From NCBI RefSeq assembly GCF_026239555.1, contig NZ_JAPIVP010000014.1, positions 1 to 64,000 of the forward strand: a DNA stretch of 64,000 nt. Direction: 5' to 3'. A model generated the notes under the pieces. That model saw only the letters and a program-made list of their open reading frames with translations. It did not search any database and was not told where the DNA came from. Of this stretch, positions 15,197 to 23,828 are shown in pieces. This DNA is from Pedobacter sp. PF22-3 (GTDB lineage: Bacteria; Bacteroidota; Bacteroidia; Sphingobacteriales; Sphingobacteriaceae). Position 1 is the stretch's first letter, and every line of letters starts with the position of its first letter. A program made the position numbers and the translations under genes.

Positions 15197-16297
15197 ATGA
15201 GAAGAACATTTTTTCTGATTACAATTGGACTGTTATTATTTAATCTCGCTTTTGGTCAATCTAATCATTATAAGCAACTTGATAGCTTATTTGGCGCGCT
15301 TTATAAACAGAAAATGTTCAATGGGAATGTGCTGATTGCAGACAAAGGAAAAATCATATTTGAAAAAAGTTATGGCCTTGCCAATGAGCAAACCGGGCAA
15401 AAAATTAATAGCCAAACCATATTTGAGTTGGCATCTGTTTCCAAACAATTTACTGCTATGGGAATTGTTTTGTTGGAAAAACAAGGAAAACTGAACTATG
15501 ACGACAAAATTTCAAAATATATTCCCGAACTAGCTTTCTACGGAAACATCAGCATCAGAAATTTACTTAATCATACTGGCGGGCTTCCCGATTATATAGC
15601 GTTTTTTGAACAAAAGTGGGATAAAACAAAAATTGCTACCAATCAGGATATTGTAAATGTCTTCGCGAAATACAAACCAGAAGTTATTTTTCAACCCGGC
15701 GAAAAATACGAGTACAGTGATACAGGTTACACTTTACTAGCGTTGATCATAGAAAAAATATCAGGTAGGACATTTGGACAATTTTTGAGTGAAAATATCT
15801 TTCAACCATTAAAAATGAAAAGTACGTTTATCTACAGAAGTAGATTTGAACCAAAAAAAATAGATAATTATGCTCTTGGTTATGTTACAGATAGCTTAGG
15901 ACACAATGTGCTTCCCAATAGTTTTGGAAAAGAATTTTACACTTATTATCTGGATGGGATCGTGGGCGACGGAACAGTAAATTCTACAACAGCGGATCTA
16001 TTAAGATGGGACAGAGCACTTTATACCGATAAATTGATAGATTCAAAAGATAAAAAACTCCTATTTAATGCTGTAAAAACCAACGATGGAAAAGAAACTA
16101 ATTATGGATTTGGGTGGTTTGTGGGGAATTCGAAAAAATATGGCAAAATCGTCTATCATTCCGGAGGTTGGCCAGGGTATTCCACGTATATAGAAAGGCA
16201 TTTAGACAATGATAAAACAATAATAATCCTACAAAATCATTCGGAAGCAAAAATAAATTCATTTTTGCAAAAAGTAAGAACGATATTGTATAATTAA
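15197..16297 (+). CDS. Serine hydrolase, beta-lactamase family (S12)
   Basis: A 366-residue secreted enzyme with a signal peptide (MRRTFFLITIGLLLFNLAFGQ). S80-V-S-K83 is the catalytic SxxK. YEYSDTGYTLL stands in the YxN position with Asp in place of Asn. YHSGGWPGYSTY near residue 320 supplies the third motif (HxG). The length is normal for a single-domain class C-type penicillin-binding protein or esterase. Unlike the 540-residue homologue at 11.7 kb it has no N-terminal extension. Transcribed alone. Confidence 0.87.
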   Translation: MRRTFFLITIGLLLFNLAFGQSNHYKQLDSLFGALYKQKMFNGNVLIADKGKIIFEKSYGLANEQTGQKINSQTIFELASVSKQFTAMGIVLLEKQGKLNYDDKISKYIPELAFYGNISIRNLLNHTGGLPDYIAFFEQKWDKTKIATNQDIVNVFAKYKPEVIFQPGEKYEYSDTGYTLLALIIEKISGRTFGQFLSENIFQPLKMKSTFIYRSRFEPKKIDNYALGYVTDSLGHNVLPNSFGKEFYTYYLDGIVGDGTVNSTTADLLRWDRALYTDKLIDSKDKKLLFNAVKTNDGKETNYGFGWFVGNSKKYGKIVYHSGGWPGYSTYIERHLDNDKTIIILQNHSEAKINSFLQKVRTILYN

Positions 16298-16352
16298 TCT
16301 TTAAACAGGAAAATGTATGCTTTTTAAGGGACGACCAGGATTGTTGATTGAT

Positions 16353-16481
16353 CTAAATTTTAGTTTTTAGCTTTTTCAAAGACCCAGCTCCTTTTTTTTT
16401 CGGTCGATCATCTTGTGCCTCTGTCATTGTCATGCCTATATTGGCCATCACAATCAAGGTAGCTGTCTGAACCAATTTCAT
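16353..16481 (-). CDS. Small ORF, 42 residues, with canonical Shine-Dalgarno
   Basis: Reads MKLVQTATLIVMANIGMTMTEAQ then DDRPKKKGAGSLKKLKTKI: a hydrophobic N-terminus that could be a signal peptide with cleavage near TEAQ, and a strongly basic tail. GGAGGTG lies six bases before the ATG, a near-perfect ribosome binding site and rare among the genes here. The product could be a small secreted cationic peptide or a membrane-active toxin-like peptide; no family is recognised. Confidence 0.45.
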   Translation of the reverse strand: MKLVQTATLIVMANIGMTMTEAQDDRPKKKGAGSLKKLKTKI

Positions 16482-16487
16482 TCTTAT

Positions 16488-16494
16488 CACCTCC
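16488..16494 (-). promoter_or_regulatory. Strong ribosome binding site
   Basis: GGAGGTG on the minus strand, with 6 bases to the ATG at 16481. A second purine-rich GGGAGGAG lies just upstream. This decides the start of the 42-residue ORF. Confidence 0.5.
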
Positions 16495-16868
16495 GTACTC
16501 CTCCCGGAGCCGTGTTTTTCTCTGGCAACAGTAACAGCGGGGAAGCTTAACTAACAATATATCAATATTTTGCCGCTTTTAGTTAATATACGATCAGAAT
16601 GGCCGCCTTTTGTGGTGTATATTTAAATATTACAAATTTTTTATACAACACTGTAATAAATCCCGGAGTGAAGTGGGCCCGCGCCTTACCACTTTATGCT
16701 GAATGCGGAGGTGTATTGTAAAATCTTTTATTTAAGTATTAACCCATCATAAAAATATTTTTCACGAACAGCCTGCTGATCTTCTGAGGTAATCAACCCC
16801 TATAGAGATGAGTACACTGTGTGATAAAATTTAATCAATCTATAAACCTAATCAACTAAAAAACCAAA

Positions 16869-18257
16869 ATGAAAAAACAAATTTTATTATTCCTGATCAT
16901 TGTATTGTTATCAGGCTGTAAAGAGGAATTCAACTCCATTCAGCCCACTTCGCTAATTAAGCCGCAAAAGCAGGCCAACACAGCAGCGGTTGCAGCAGCT
17001 GCTGCTCCTGAAGTATATATTCCGCAGGAACTCAGCTCGAATGATTTTAATAATTCGGCCAGCACATGGAGTTGGTCAAGATCCCGCTCTTCCGATCACT
17101 TTATTGTTTTCTGGGCTAAACCCTATGGCACTAACGACCCAAATTCAACCGCTGTACCAGCAGCATATCGGGTGAACATTACCGACCTGCTGAGCAAAGC
17201 AGAAGGCTTTTTTCAATTAAATGTAACTCAATTAGGTTTTGCCAATTTAGCTACATCCAAGCTGAATAGATATAAGATGATGATCTTTATCAATTATCAA
17301 ACGGAATGGCTGGCTACTGGTTCTGGCTATGATAACGTCATTGGTGCCCTGTGGGTTAGCCCGGCTACCATGCAGCCGGTTGGTCATGTAATCGGTCATG
17401 AGATTGGGCATAGTTTTCAATACCAGGTTTTTGCTGACCAGGGTGTTGGCGGGTTCCGCTATGGGTTTGGCGGTAATGGCGGTAATGGCTTTTGGGAGCA
17501 AACGGCTAATTTTCAGGGATTCCAGAGTTATCCGTCGACGGTTTTTAGCGCATATGATTTCACCGTCTACAAGGATAATTACCACCGCCATGTTCACCAT
17601 GAATGGTATCGTTATGCCAGTTACTTTATACTCTACTATTGGGAATTTAAAAGAGGGCGCGATTTTATCGGAAAATTATGGCGCGAGTCTCGCCAACCGG
17701 AAGATCCGATCCAGGCATATATGAGGCTTAATGGTATTAATGTGGCTACTTTTAATGGAGAAATTTACGATCAGGCTGTAAGATTTGTGACCTGGGATAT
17801 TCCTTCACTACGATCTTACGGTACCAATTACCATGGCGCTCAAACCTGGAATTACACAAGGCTGACTGATGGAAGCTACCAGGTAGCATATAATCGTGCC
17901 CCGGGTACTACTGGTTACAATGTTATCCCTTTAACTGTTCCTGCCGCAGGTACGGTGGTTTCAACCGTGTTTACCGGTATGGTTAATGCGCCTGGGTATA
18001 ATCAGGTGGCAAATCCGGCAAGAGCAGGCTGGCGCCATGGATATGTTGCACTTTTAAATACAGGAGAACGCAGGTATAGCGGCATGTGGACCAATAATGC
18101 CACCAGTAGCTTTACTGTGCCGGCTGGTACTGTAAAATTATGGTATGTAGTAACGGGAGCGCCGACTACCTATGCCCCACATCCATGGGATGAAAACGAA
18201 GCCAATGATGACCAATGGCCTTACAAGGTAAAATTCACGAACAGCTCCGTGTTGTAA
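16869..18257 (+). CDS. DUF6055-type metalloprotease-like lipoprotein
   Basis: A 462-residue lipoprotein (signal ending LLSGC, Cys17). After an Ala-rich linker comes a domain with H177-E-I-G-H181 in IGHEIGHSFQYQ, the zincin HExxH site, preceded by a Trp-rich strand (WSWSRSRSSDHFIVFW) typical of DUF6055 proteins. FILYYWEFKRG and a C-terminal beta domain (GERRYSGMWT ... FTVPAGTVKLWYVV) follow. It is likely a surface or periplasmic zinc peptidase acting on glycoprotein or plant polymer. The substrate is unknown. Its terminator overlaps the promoter of the GH2 gene downstream. Confidence 0.75.
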   Translation: MKKQILLFLIIVLLSGCKEEFNSIQPTSLIKPQKQANTAAVAAAAAPEVYIPQELSSNDFNNSASTWSWSRSRSSDHFIVFWAKPYGTNDPNSTAVPAAYRVNITDLLSKAEGFFQLNVTQLGFANLATSKLNRYKMMIFINYQTEWLATGSGYDNVIGALWVSPATMQPVGHVIGHEIGHSFQYQVFADQGVGGFRYGFGGNGGNGFWEQTANFQGFQSYPSTVFSAYDFTVYKDNYHRHVHHEWYRYASYFILYYWEFKRGRDFIGKLWRESRQPEDPIQAYMRLNGINVATFNGEIYDQAVRFVTWDIPSLRSYGTNYHGAQTWNYTRLTDGSYQVAYNRAPGTTGYNVIPLTVPAAGTVVSTVFTGMVNAPGYNQVANPARAGWRHGYVALLNTGERRYSGMWTNNATSSFTVPAGTVKLWYVVTGAPTTYAPHPWDENEANDDQWPYKVKFTNSSVL

Positions 18258-18297
18258 GACATCGCTAAATAATACATTTTATGTAAATTAGGATTAT

Positions 18298-18328
18298 GCC
18301 GTCTCATATTGTTGAGGCGGCTTTTTTG
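18298..18328 (+). terminator. Terminator of the DUF6055 gene
   Basis: The stem GCCGTCTCA (18298-18306) with TGAGGCGGC (18313-18321) is followed by six T. Confidence 0.8.
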
Positions 18329-18356
18329 TCGTTATGACGTTTATTTTTTAATTTTG
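18325..18356 (+). promoter_or_regulatory. Promoter of the GH2 gene
   Basis: TTTG (18325-18328) and TAATTTTG (18349-18356) match the -33 and -7 elements with a 20-base spacer. The -33 box is the end of the upstream terminator's T tract. The predicted start leaves a leader of about 19 bases. Confidence 0.7.
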
Positions 18357-18380
18357 GTTAAACCAAACCTTCAATCAGCT

Positions 18381-20786
18381 ATGCTCAGGCTAACCAAACT
18401 GCTATCTCTTTACACTTTATTTTTATTTGGCATTTCCTTAAACATTCAGGCCCAGGAGCGTAAGCAGCTTTTTGATTTTGACTGGAAATTTAAACTGGGT
18501 GATGCTCCAGAAGCCAGGGCAAAAGATTTTAATGATCAGGATTGGAGCACATTAGATCTTCCGCACGATTGGAGTATTGAAGGGAAGATCAGCCCTGAAA
18601 ATCCTATGGGGGGAGATGGGGGATTTTTCCCTTCGGGAGTTGCCTGGTACCGCAAAACATTTACTGTACCAGCTAACTGGAAAGGTAAATTGGTTTCCAT
18701 CAATTTTGAAGGGGTATATATGAATGCGGAGGTTTTCATTAACGGCAAGTCTTTAGGTGTATATCCTTACGGATATTCTGCATTTACATACGATCTTACG
18801 CCTTATCTTCACTTTGATCAGGAAAACGTAGTTGCTGTCCGCGTAGATAATGCCAAACAGAAAAATAGCAGGTGGTACAGTGGTTCGGGTATTTACAGGC
18901 ACGTTTGGATCAAAATTACAAATCCCATTCATGTTCCAGATTATGGTGCTGGCATTACTACCCCACAAGTTTCTACTGCTAAGGCATTGGTTCAGGTAAA
19001 AACAAAGATAAAGAACGATGCTTCGGTAATGAAGACAGTGGTTGTTCGTACCCATATTATGGGTCCAGATACCAAAGAAGCCGCTGCTCATCAGGTTTCC
19101 ATAAAATTAGCGCCGCATAGTGAACAGGAACTCCTTCAGCAAATAGCTGTAGTTAAACCTAAATTATGGTCGATAGCGCAACCAAATTTATATCAGGTTA
19201 AAACAGAAATATTTTCTGATCAGAAGTTCATGGATTCGAATACTGAAAATTTTGGAATTCGCGATATTAAATTTTCTACCACAAATGGTTTCCAGCTGAA
19301 TGGCAAAACCATAAAATTAAATGGCGGTTGCGTACATCATGATAATGGTTGTTTAGGGGCAGCTGCATTTGACAGGGCAGAAGAGCGACGCGTAGAATTG
19401 TTAAAGGCAGCCGGTTTTAACGCGATAAGAACAGCTCATAATCCACCATCAGCAGCATTTTTGGCCGCATGCGACCGTTTAGGAATGCTGGTGATTGATG
19501 AGGCCTTTGATGGCTGGAAAACAGCCAAAAACAAGTATGATTATGCCATGTATTTCGATGAATGGTGGGAAAAAGATGTCGAGGCGATGGTACTGAGAGA
19601 CAGAAACCATCCGTCGATTATCATGTGGAGCATCGGCAATGAAATTATTGAGCGAAAAGAAGCGCAGGCCGTGCAAACAGCAAAAATGCTGGCTGGCAAG
19701 GTACGTCAACTCGATCCTACACGTCCGGTTACTTCAGCCATGACTACCTGGGATAAAGATTGGGAGATTTTTGATCCGTTAATGGCCGAGCATGACATCG
19801 CTGGCTATAATTATCAATTGCACAGAGCGATAGATGATCATAAAAGGGTGCCATCCCGGATTATTGTTCAAACAGAATCTTATCCCAGAGATGCCTTTGC
19901 AAACTGGAAACTGGTTAATTACAACAATTATATTCTTGGCGATTTTGTTTGGACGGCAATGGATTACTTAGGCGAATCTGGTATTGGCAGGTGGTATTAT
20001 GCTGGCGAAGCGGCAAATTTTCATTCGTCTGCAGCGCTATTTCCCTGGCATGGTGCTTATTGTGGTGATATTGATTTGCTTGGGCACCGCAAACCGATTT
20101 CCCATTACCGAAGTATGTTATACAACAATACCGAAAAGCTTTATGTAGCGGTTAAAGAGCCAAATCTGGCGCCTCTGGAAATTAAAGAAACGGATTGGTC
20201 TGTATGGCCAACATGGGAAAGCTGGACCTGGCCAGGTTATGAAGGGAAGAATATACAGGTTGAGCTGTACTCGAAATATCCTAAAGTGAGGTTATATCTC
20301 AATAAAAAACTGATTGGTGAGAAAGAAACAACAGAAAAACAGGAGTTTAAAGCCATTTTTACGCTGCCTTATGCCCCCGGAGAATTAAGCGTTGCTGGTG
20401 TACAGGATGGTAAAGAAGTAGCGCATAAAATTTTAAAAACGGCTGAAAAAGCCAGTACTGTAAAAGTATTTTCAGATCGGAACAGGATTACTGCCAATGG
20501 ACAGGACCTTGCCTTTGTAACGGTCGAAGTTACCGATAGCAACGGGGTGTTTCAACCCAATGCGGAGAATAGGTTGCACTTTGTAGTAGAAGGCCCCGGA
20601 ACGATTGTGGGGGTAGATAATGGAAACCTAAAAGATACAGATCCGTATACAGGCAATTCCCGCAAGGCCTGGAAAGGTCGGGCCTTAGTTGTGATTAGAA
20701 CAACAAATAAAGCCGGCAATATTAAACTTAAGGTAAGTTCAGCAGATTTAGTGGGTATGGAAATCACATTGAAATCAAATAAGTAG
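18381..20786 (+). CDS. Glycoside hydrolase family 2 (beta-galactosidase-like), secreted
   Basis: An 801-residue GH2 enzyme. The ATG at 18381 starts a good signal peptide (MLRLTKLLSLYTLFLFGISLNIQAQ); the in-frame start at 18309 would lie before the promoter. Domains in order: sugar-binding jelly roll (to about 190), Ig-like domain, TIM barrel with acid/base E421 in SIGNE and nucleophile E499 in VQTES, then DUF4982 and a C-terminal GH2 Ig-like domain (ITANGQDLAFVTVEVTDSNG). This architecture is common in Bacteroidota exo-glycosidases acting on plant or host glycans. The exact sugar (galactoside, glucuronide or other) cannot be fixed by eye. It is a single-gene unit. Confidence 0.9.
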   Translation: MLRLTKLLSLYTLFLFGISLNIQAQERKQLFDFDWKFKLGDAPEARAKDFNDQDWSTLDLPHDWSIEGKISPENPMGGDGGFFPSGVAWYRKTFTVPANWKGKLVSINFEGVYMNAEVFINGKSLGVYPYGYSAFTYDLTPYLHFDQENVVAVRVDNAKQKNSRWYSGSGIYRHVWIKITNPIHVPDYGAGITTPQVSTAKALVQVKTKIKNDASVMKTVVVRTHIMGPDTKEAAAHQVSIKLAPHSEQELLQQIAVVKPKLWSIAQPNLYQVKTEIFSDQKFMDSNTENFGIRDIKFSTTNGFQLNGKTIKLNGGCVHHDNGCLGAAAFDRAEERRVELLKAAGFNAIRTAHNPPSAAFLAACDRLGMLVIDEAFDGWKTAKNKYDYAMYFDEWWEKDVEAMVLRDRNHPSIIMWSIGNEIIERKEAQAVQTAKMLAGKVRQLDPTRPVTSAMTTWDKDWEIFDPLMAEHDIAGYNYQLHRAIDDHKRVPSRIIVQTESYPRDAFANWKLVNYNNYILGDFVWTAMDYLGESGIGRWYYAGEAANFHSSAALFPWHGAYCGDIDLLGHRKPISHYRSMLYNNTEKLYVAVKEPNLAPLEIKETDWSVWPTWESWTWPGYEGKNIQVELYSKYPKVRLYLNKKLIGEKETTEKQEFKAIFTLPYAPGELSVAGVQDGKEVAHKILKTAEKASTVKVFSDRNRITANGQDLAFVTVEVTDSNGVFQPNAENRLHFVVEGPGTIVGVDNGNLKDTDPYTGNSRKAWKGRALVVIRTTNKAGNIKLKVSSADLVGMEITLKSNK

Positions 20787-21152
20787 TTCGCTTAAATTTT
20801 TGATTGCAAGGAGGTCAGGGTTTAGCTGTTCATTGTTACGCTGCCAATTTTTTTCCATCATAATCTGATCAAGGTGTTTAAATCAAAAATTACCTTGGTT
20901 TTCGATGCCTGATTGAATGATTTTTTTCTGCTCAAATCCGCTATCATCGGCTCGATACGCAATAAAAACCGAGATTTTTGAAAACCGCCTATTTCCCGTC
21001 TGTCCGTAGTCGTGAGCCTTTGGATTGCGCGAAAAGACTACGGATTAACCGAGATAAATATATTTCCTAATGCCAAAGGCAATGATTACCTTTCAAGAAA
21101 TATAAGTCCAGTGCCGGATGTCGAGTGTAAAACCTTAACCATTCATCTAAAA
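20787..21152. other. Spacer upstream of the stressosome operon
   Basis: 365 bases between the GH2 gene and rsbR. It contains palindromic repeat copy C. No confident promoter was found; TATATTTC near 21058 is a near match to the -7 box. Confidence 0.4.
20996..21044. repeat. Palindromic repeat, copy C
   Basis: Starts CCCGTCTGTCCGTAGTCGTG and ends AAAAGACTACGGAT; CCGTAGTC and GACTACGG can pair. It is clearly related to copy A (6737-6880) and copy B (8284-8336). Confidence 0.65.
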
Positions 21153-22022
21153 ATGTCATTTAATACGCTGAAATTGCTACAGAAACAACAACAAAACATC
21201 CTGGAAATCTGGATGAAAAACCAACTCTCTGACGATGGGCTCAGGGAAGATCTTATCAGCAACGAAGACCTTCGTGGTCAGTCTGAAGAGTTGATTTCTG
21301 CCCTGGTAACCAATCTTTCGAAAGAAAATCTGGAGGATTTTAATTCAGATAGCTGGGATCCGGTGATCGAAATTCTGGGCGGGATCGCCATAACCCGTGC
21401 CCGTCAGGGATTCTCTCCAAGAGAAACCGGCAGATTTGTCCATAGTCTCAAAGAGGCGCTGCTGGAGGTTTTGCAGCGTGAAATCCAGGATACTAAACAG
21501 CTGTTTGATGAAAGCATGAAGATCATTAAGGTGATGGACAATCTGAGTATTGTGACTTTTGAAACCTTTATTAAGGGACGTGAGGAAGTCATCCTTCGTC
21601 AAACCGATGAGATTGCAGAAATATCTACGCCTGTGATCAGGGTTTGGGATGGCATACTGGCCCTTCCGATTATCGGTACATTGGATAGTTCGCGTACACA
21701 GATCGTCATGGAGAACCTGCTTCAGGAAATTGTTGAAACCGGGTCAAGCATTGCTATTTTAGATATTTCAGGCGTTCCTGCGGTCGATTCCCTTGTTGCA
21801 CAGCACCTGATCAAGACCGTAAGCGCAACGCGTTTAATGGGCGCAGAGTGTATCATCAGTGGTATCCGCCCTGAAATTGCACAGACCGTGGTACATCTTG
21901 GTATCGATCTTTCGAACATCATTACCAAGGCCTCTCTGGCCAGTGCGCTTGCCTATGCCTTTAAAGTGCTTAGGCTGGAGGTGCGCAAAAGTAGTTTAGT
22001 CAATAAAGCAAACAATTTATAA
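21153..22022 (+). CDS. rsbR: RsbR-like stressosome scaffold protein (STAS)
   Basis: 289 residues from the ATG at 21153 (MSFNTLKLLQKQQQNILEIWMKNQL); an in-frame ATG at 21012 lies inside a repeat and adds non-conserved sequence. The N-terminal 150 residues are an all-helical RsbR-type sensor domain. The C-terminal STAS domain (about 175-280) has the phosphorylation loop ILDISGVPAVDS with S213 after D212. In Bacillus, RsbR and RsbS co-assemble into the stressosome and sequester the kinase RsbT until stress. It is the first gene of a five-gene operon, with a 3-base gap to rsbS. Confidence 0.88.
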   Translation: MSFNTLKLLQKQQQNILEIWMKNQLSDDGLREDLISNEDLRGQSEELISALVTNLSKENLEDFNSDSWDPVIEILGGIAITRARQGFSPRETGRFVHSLKEALLEVLQREIQDTKQLFDESMKIIKVMDNLSIVTFETFIKGREEVILRQTDEIAEISTPVIRVWDGILALPIIGTLDSSRTQIVMENLLQEIVETGSSIAILDISGVPAVDSLVAQHLIKTVSATRLMGAECIISGIRPEIAQTVVHLGIDLSNIITKASLASALAYAFKVLRLEVRKSSLVNKANNL

Positions 22023-22025
22023 AAG

Positions 22026-22433
22026 ATGGATAAAATTCCTATTCTCAGGATGGGAAGCTTTCTGCTGGTAACCATTCAGGTTGATCTTTACGACCGGCTT
22101 GCCCTTGATCTGGAAGCAGATCTGGTACAGATGGTGAACAAAACCAGTTCGAAAGGCGTACTGATTGATATTTCGGCAGTTTCGATCGTCGACTCTTTTA
22201 TGGGCCGGATAATCGGAAATATTGCCAGCATGTCTAAGATTCTGGATGCTGAAACGGTGGTTGTGGGTATGCAGCCCGCAGTGGCCATTACTTTAATCGA
22301 ACTTGGACTTCCTCTAAAAGGGGTTCATACCGCACTAGATGTGGAAAAAGGAATGAATTTACTAAAGTCGATGATAGGAGATGATCACGGGGACGATGAC
22401 GAAACCGATGATGATGATACTTTCGCTGAGTAA
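22026..22433 (+). CDS. rsbS: RsbS-like STAS protein
   Basis: A 135-residue single STAS domain protein. LIDISAVSIVDSF gives the phosphorylatable Ser57 after Asp56, matching the position of Ser59 in Bacillus RsbS. This is the antagonist that binds RsbT in the stressosome core. The last 17 residues are an unusual Asp/Glu tail (GDDHGDDDETDDDDTFAE), whose codons overlap the start of the next gene. It is encoded between rsbR and rsbT as in Bacillus. Confidence 0.88.
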   Translation: MDKIPILRMGSFLLVTIQVDLYDRLALDLEADLVQMVNKTSSKGVLIDISAVSIVDSFMGRIIGNIASMSKILDAETVVVGMQPAVAITLIELGLPLKGVHTALDVEKGMNLLKSMIGDDHGDDDETDDDDTFAE

Positions 22434-22827
22434 GGATACCATTCAGGTAATGAGGGAACAGGACGTAGTCTTGTTGCGGAACCGTGTACGTGAAGTTGCC
22501 GTAAAGATTAAAATGGGCCTGGTTAATCAAACCAAACTCATTACTGCAGCAAGTGAACTCTTGAGGAACATGCTGCGTTACGGCGGGGGTGGAAGCTGCC
22601 TGATTGAGGTGGTGACCAGGGGCCGCGACAACGGCGTGCGCCTTACCTTCTCTGATAATGGCCCGGGCATTCCCGATATTGCGGCCGCCATGCGTGACGG
22701 TTTTTCTACCGGAAAAAGCCTTGGCCTCGGACTACCCGGAGCAAAGCGGCTCTGTAATGAATTTGATTTAAAAAGCAAGCCAGGAGAAGGCACAGTGGTG
22801 ATGATATTAAAATGGGCAAATGGTTGA
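22408..22827 (+). CDS. rsbT: RsbT-like serine/threonine kinase
   Basis: About 139 residues of the GHKL anti-sigma kinase type. ELLRNMLRYGGGG is the N box, DNGPGIPD the G1 box and GKSLGLGLPGAKRL the G2 box. RsbT phosphorylates RsbS and RsbR and, when released, activates a downstream phosphatase. Several ATGs lie in frame (22381, 22396, 22408, 22411, 22414). The cluster at 22408-22414 is preferred because family members begin shortly before the sequence equivalent to VMREQDVVLLRN. It overlaps rsbS by about 26 bases and the next gene by 8 bases. Confidence 0.87.
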   Translation: MMMILSLSKDTIQVMREQDVVLLRNRVREVAVKIKMGLVNQTKLITAASELLRNMLRYGGGGSCLIEVVTRGRDNGVRLTFSDNGPGIPDIAAAMRDGFSTGKSLGLGLPGAKRLCNEFDLKSKPGEGTVVMILKWANG

Positions 22828-23827
22828 TGCAACACATATAAGCTTACAGGCAAACGACAGGAGTTACTTTTCGCTGTTAAAAAAAGAAATTCACCAAAGG
22901 CTCATTGCCGCTGGAATGGAAAATAACAGGATTGCTGAAGTAGACATTATTGTTGCTGAAATGACCAGCAACCTGTTTAAATACGCCGACAATGGCGAAA
23001 TCCTCTTCGGTTCGTTTGTCGAAAACGGCGTTCCTTATATCGAGTTAATCAGTATCGACAGCGGGCCCGGCATGCAGAACACGAAACGAATGCTCATTGA
23101 CGGTATGTCAACAAGCAATACCCTCGGTGCAGGCCTCGGCAGTATTAAAAGGCTTTCTGATGTTTTTGATCTGTATTCCCAGCCAGGTTGGGGTACGGTA
23201 TTGCTCAGCAGAATCTATATCGGTGCTTTGCCTCCTCAGAAAAAGGGTTTGGTCATCAGGCCAATGGTAGTGAGCAAACCAGGTGAAAAAGTGAGCGGAG
23301 ACGGTTTTGTATTCCGTACCAATGGTTCCGATTTTAAGTTTATGCTGGGAGATGGCCTCGGACATGGTCCGGAGGCAAATTTGGCCGTCAATGAAGCCGC
23401 TAAAGTCTTTAAGGTGTTTCCGGATAACAGTCCGGTAGAAACCCTTCGTTTTATCCACAGTGCAACCAGGAAAACACGTGGGATGGTTGCAAATGTCACA
23501 CATTTCAACGCCGAAAGAGGAGAGTGGTCGCTAAGCGGTATTGGCAATATTGCCGTCAAACTGATTGGTCCGACAACTTCAAAAAACCACATGTCCTATA
23601 ATGGTATCGTGGGGCATAATATTCCCAACACCATGAACGATCAGGTGTATAGTGTCTCTGACTATAGTCAGCTGGTGCTTTGTTCAGATGGAATCAAAAC
23701 GCGCTGGGAAGTTGCAAAATATCCCAATATTTTAAAATATGATCCTGCAGTACTTGCGGCTTGCATTTATAAAGACCATGCCCGCAGAACCGATGACATG
23801 TCTATAGTGGTGATTAAAGCGCGTTGA
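22820..23827 (+). CDS. Fused GHKL ATPase / SpoIIE-type PP2C phosphatase
   Basis: A 335-residue protein with two domains. Residues 1-130 are an RsbT/RsbW-like ATPase (VAEMTSNLFKYA N box, DSGPGM G1 box, GAGLGSIKRL G2 box). Residues 145-335 are a PP2C phosphatase like RsbX, with LGDGLGHGPEA at about 177-185 and LVLCSDGIKTRW and RTDDMSIVVI at the end. RsbX-type phosphatases reset the stressosome by dephosphorylating RsbR and RsbS; the attached ATPase domain is the common arrangement outside Bacillus. It overlaps rsbT, which implies coupled translation. Confidence 0.87.
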   Translation: MVDATHISLQANDRSYFSLLKKEIHQRLIAAGMENNRIAEVDIIVAEMTSNLFKYADNGEILFGSFVENGVPYIELISIDSGPGMQNTKRMLIDGMSTSNTLGAGLGSIKRLSDVFDLYSQPGWGTVLLSRIYIGALPPQKKGLVIRPMVVSKPGEKVSGDGFVFRTNGSDFKFMLGDGLGHGPEANLAVNEAAKVFKVFPDNSPVETLRFIHSATRKTRGMVANVTHFNAERGEWSLSGIGNIAVKLIGPTTSKNHMSYNGIVGHNIPNTMNDQVYSVSDYSQLVLCSDGIKTRWEVAKYPNILKYDPAVLAACIYKDHARRTDDMSIVVIKAR

Positions 23828-23828
23828 T

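Larger units (their letters stand above)
16298..16868. other. 570-base spacer holding a small minus-strand ORF
   Basis: Apart from the small ORF at 16353-16481 there is an 8-bp inverted repeat TTAACTAA/TTAGTTAA (16547-16586). No larger gene is seen. Confidence 0.4.

Noticed and set aside
21012-21152. Longer RsbR starting at 21012
   Set aside because: The extra 47 residues are encoded by palindromic repeat copy C and do not look like protein; 21153 fits the family.
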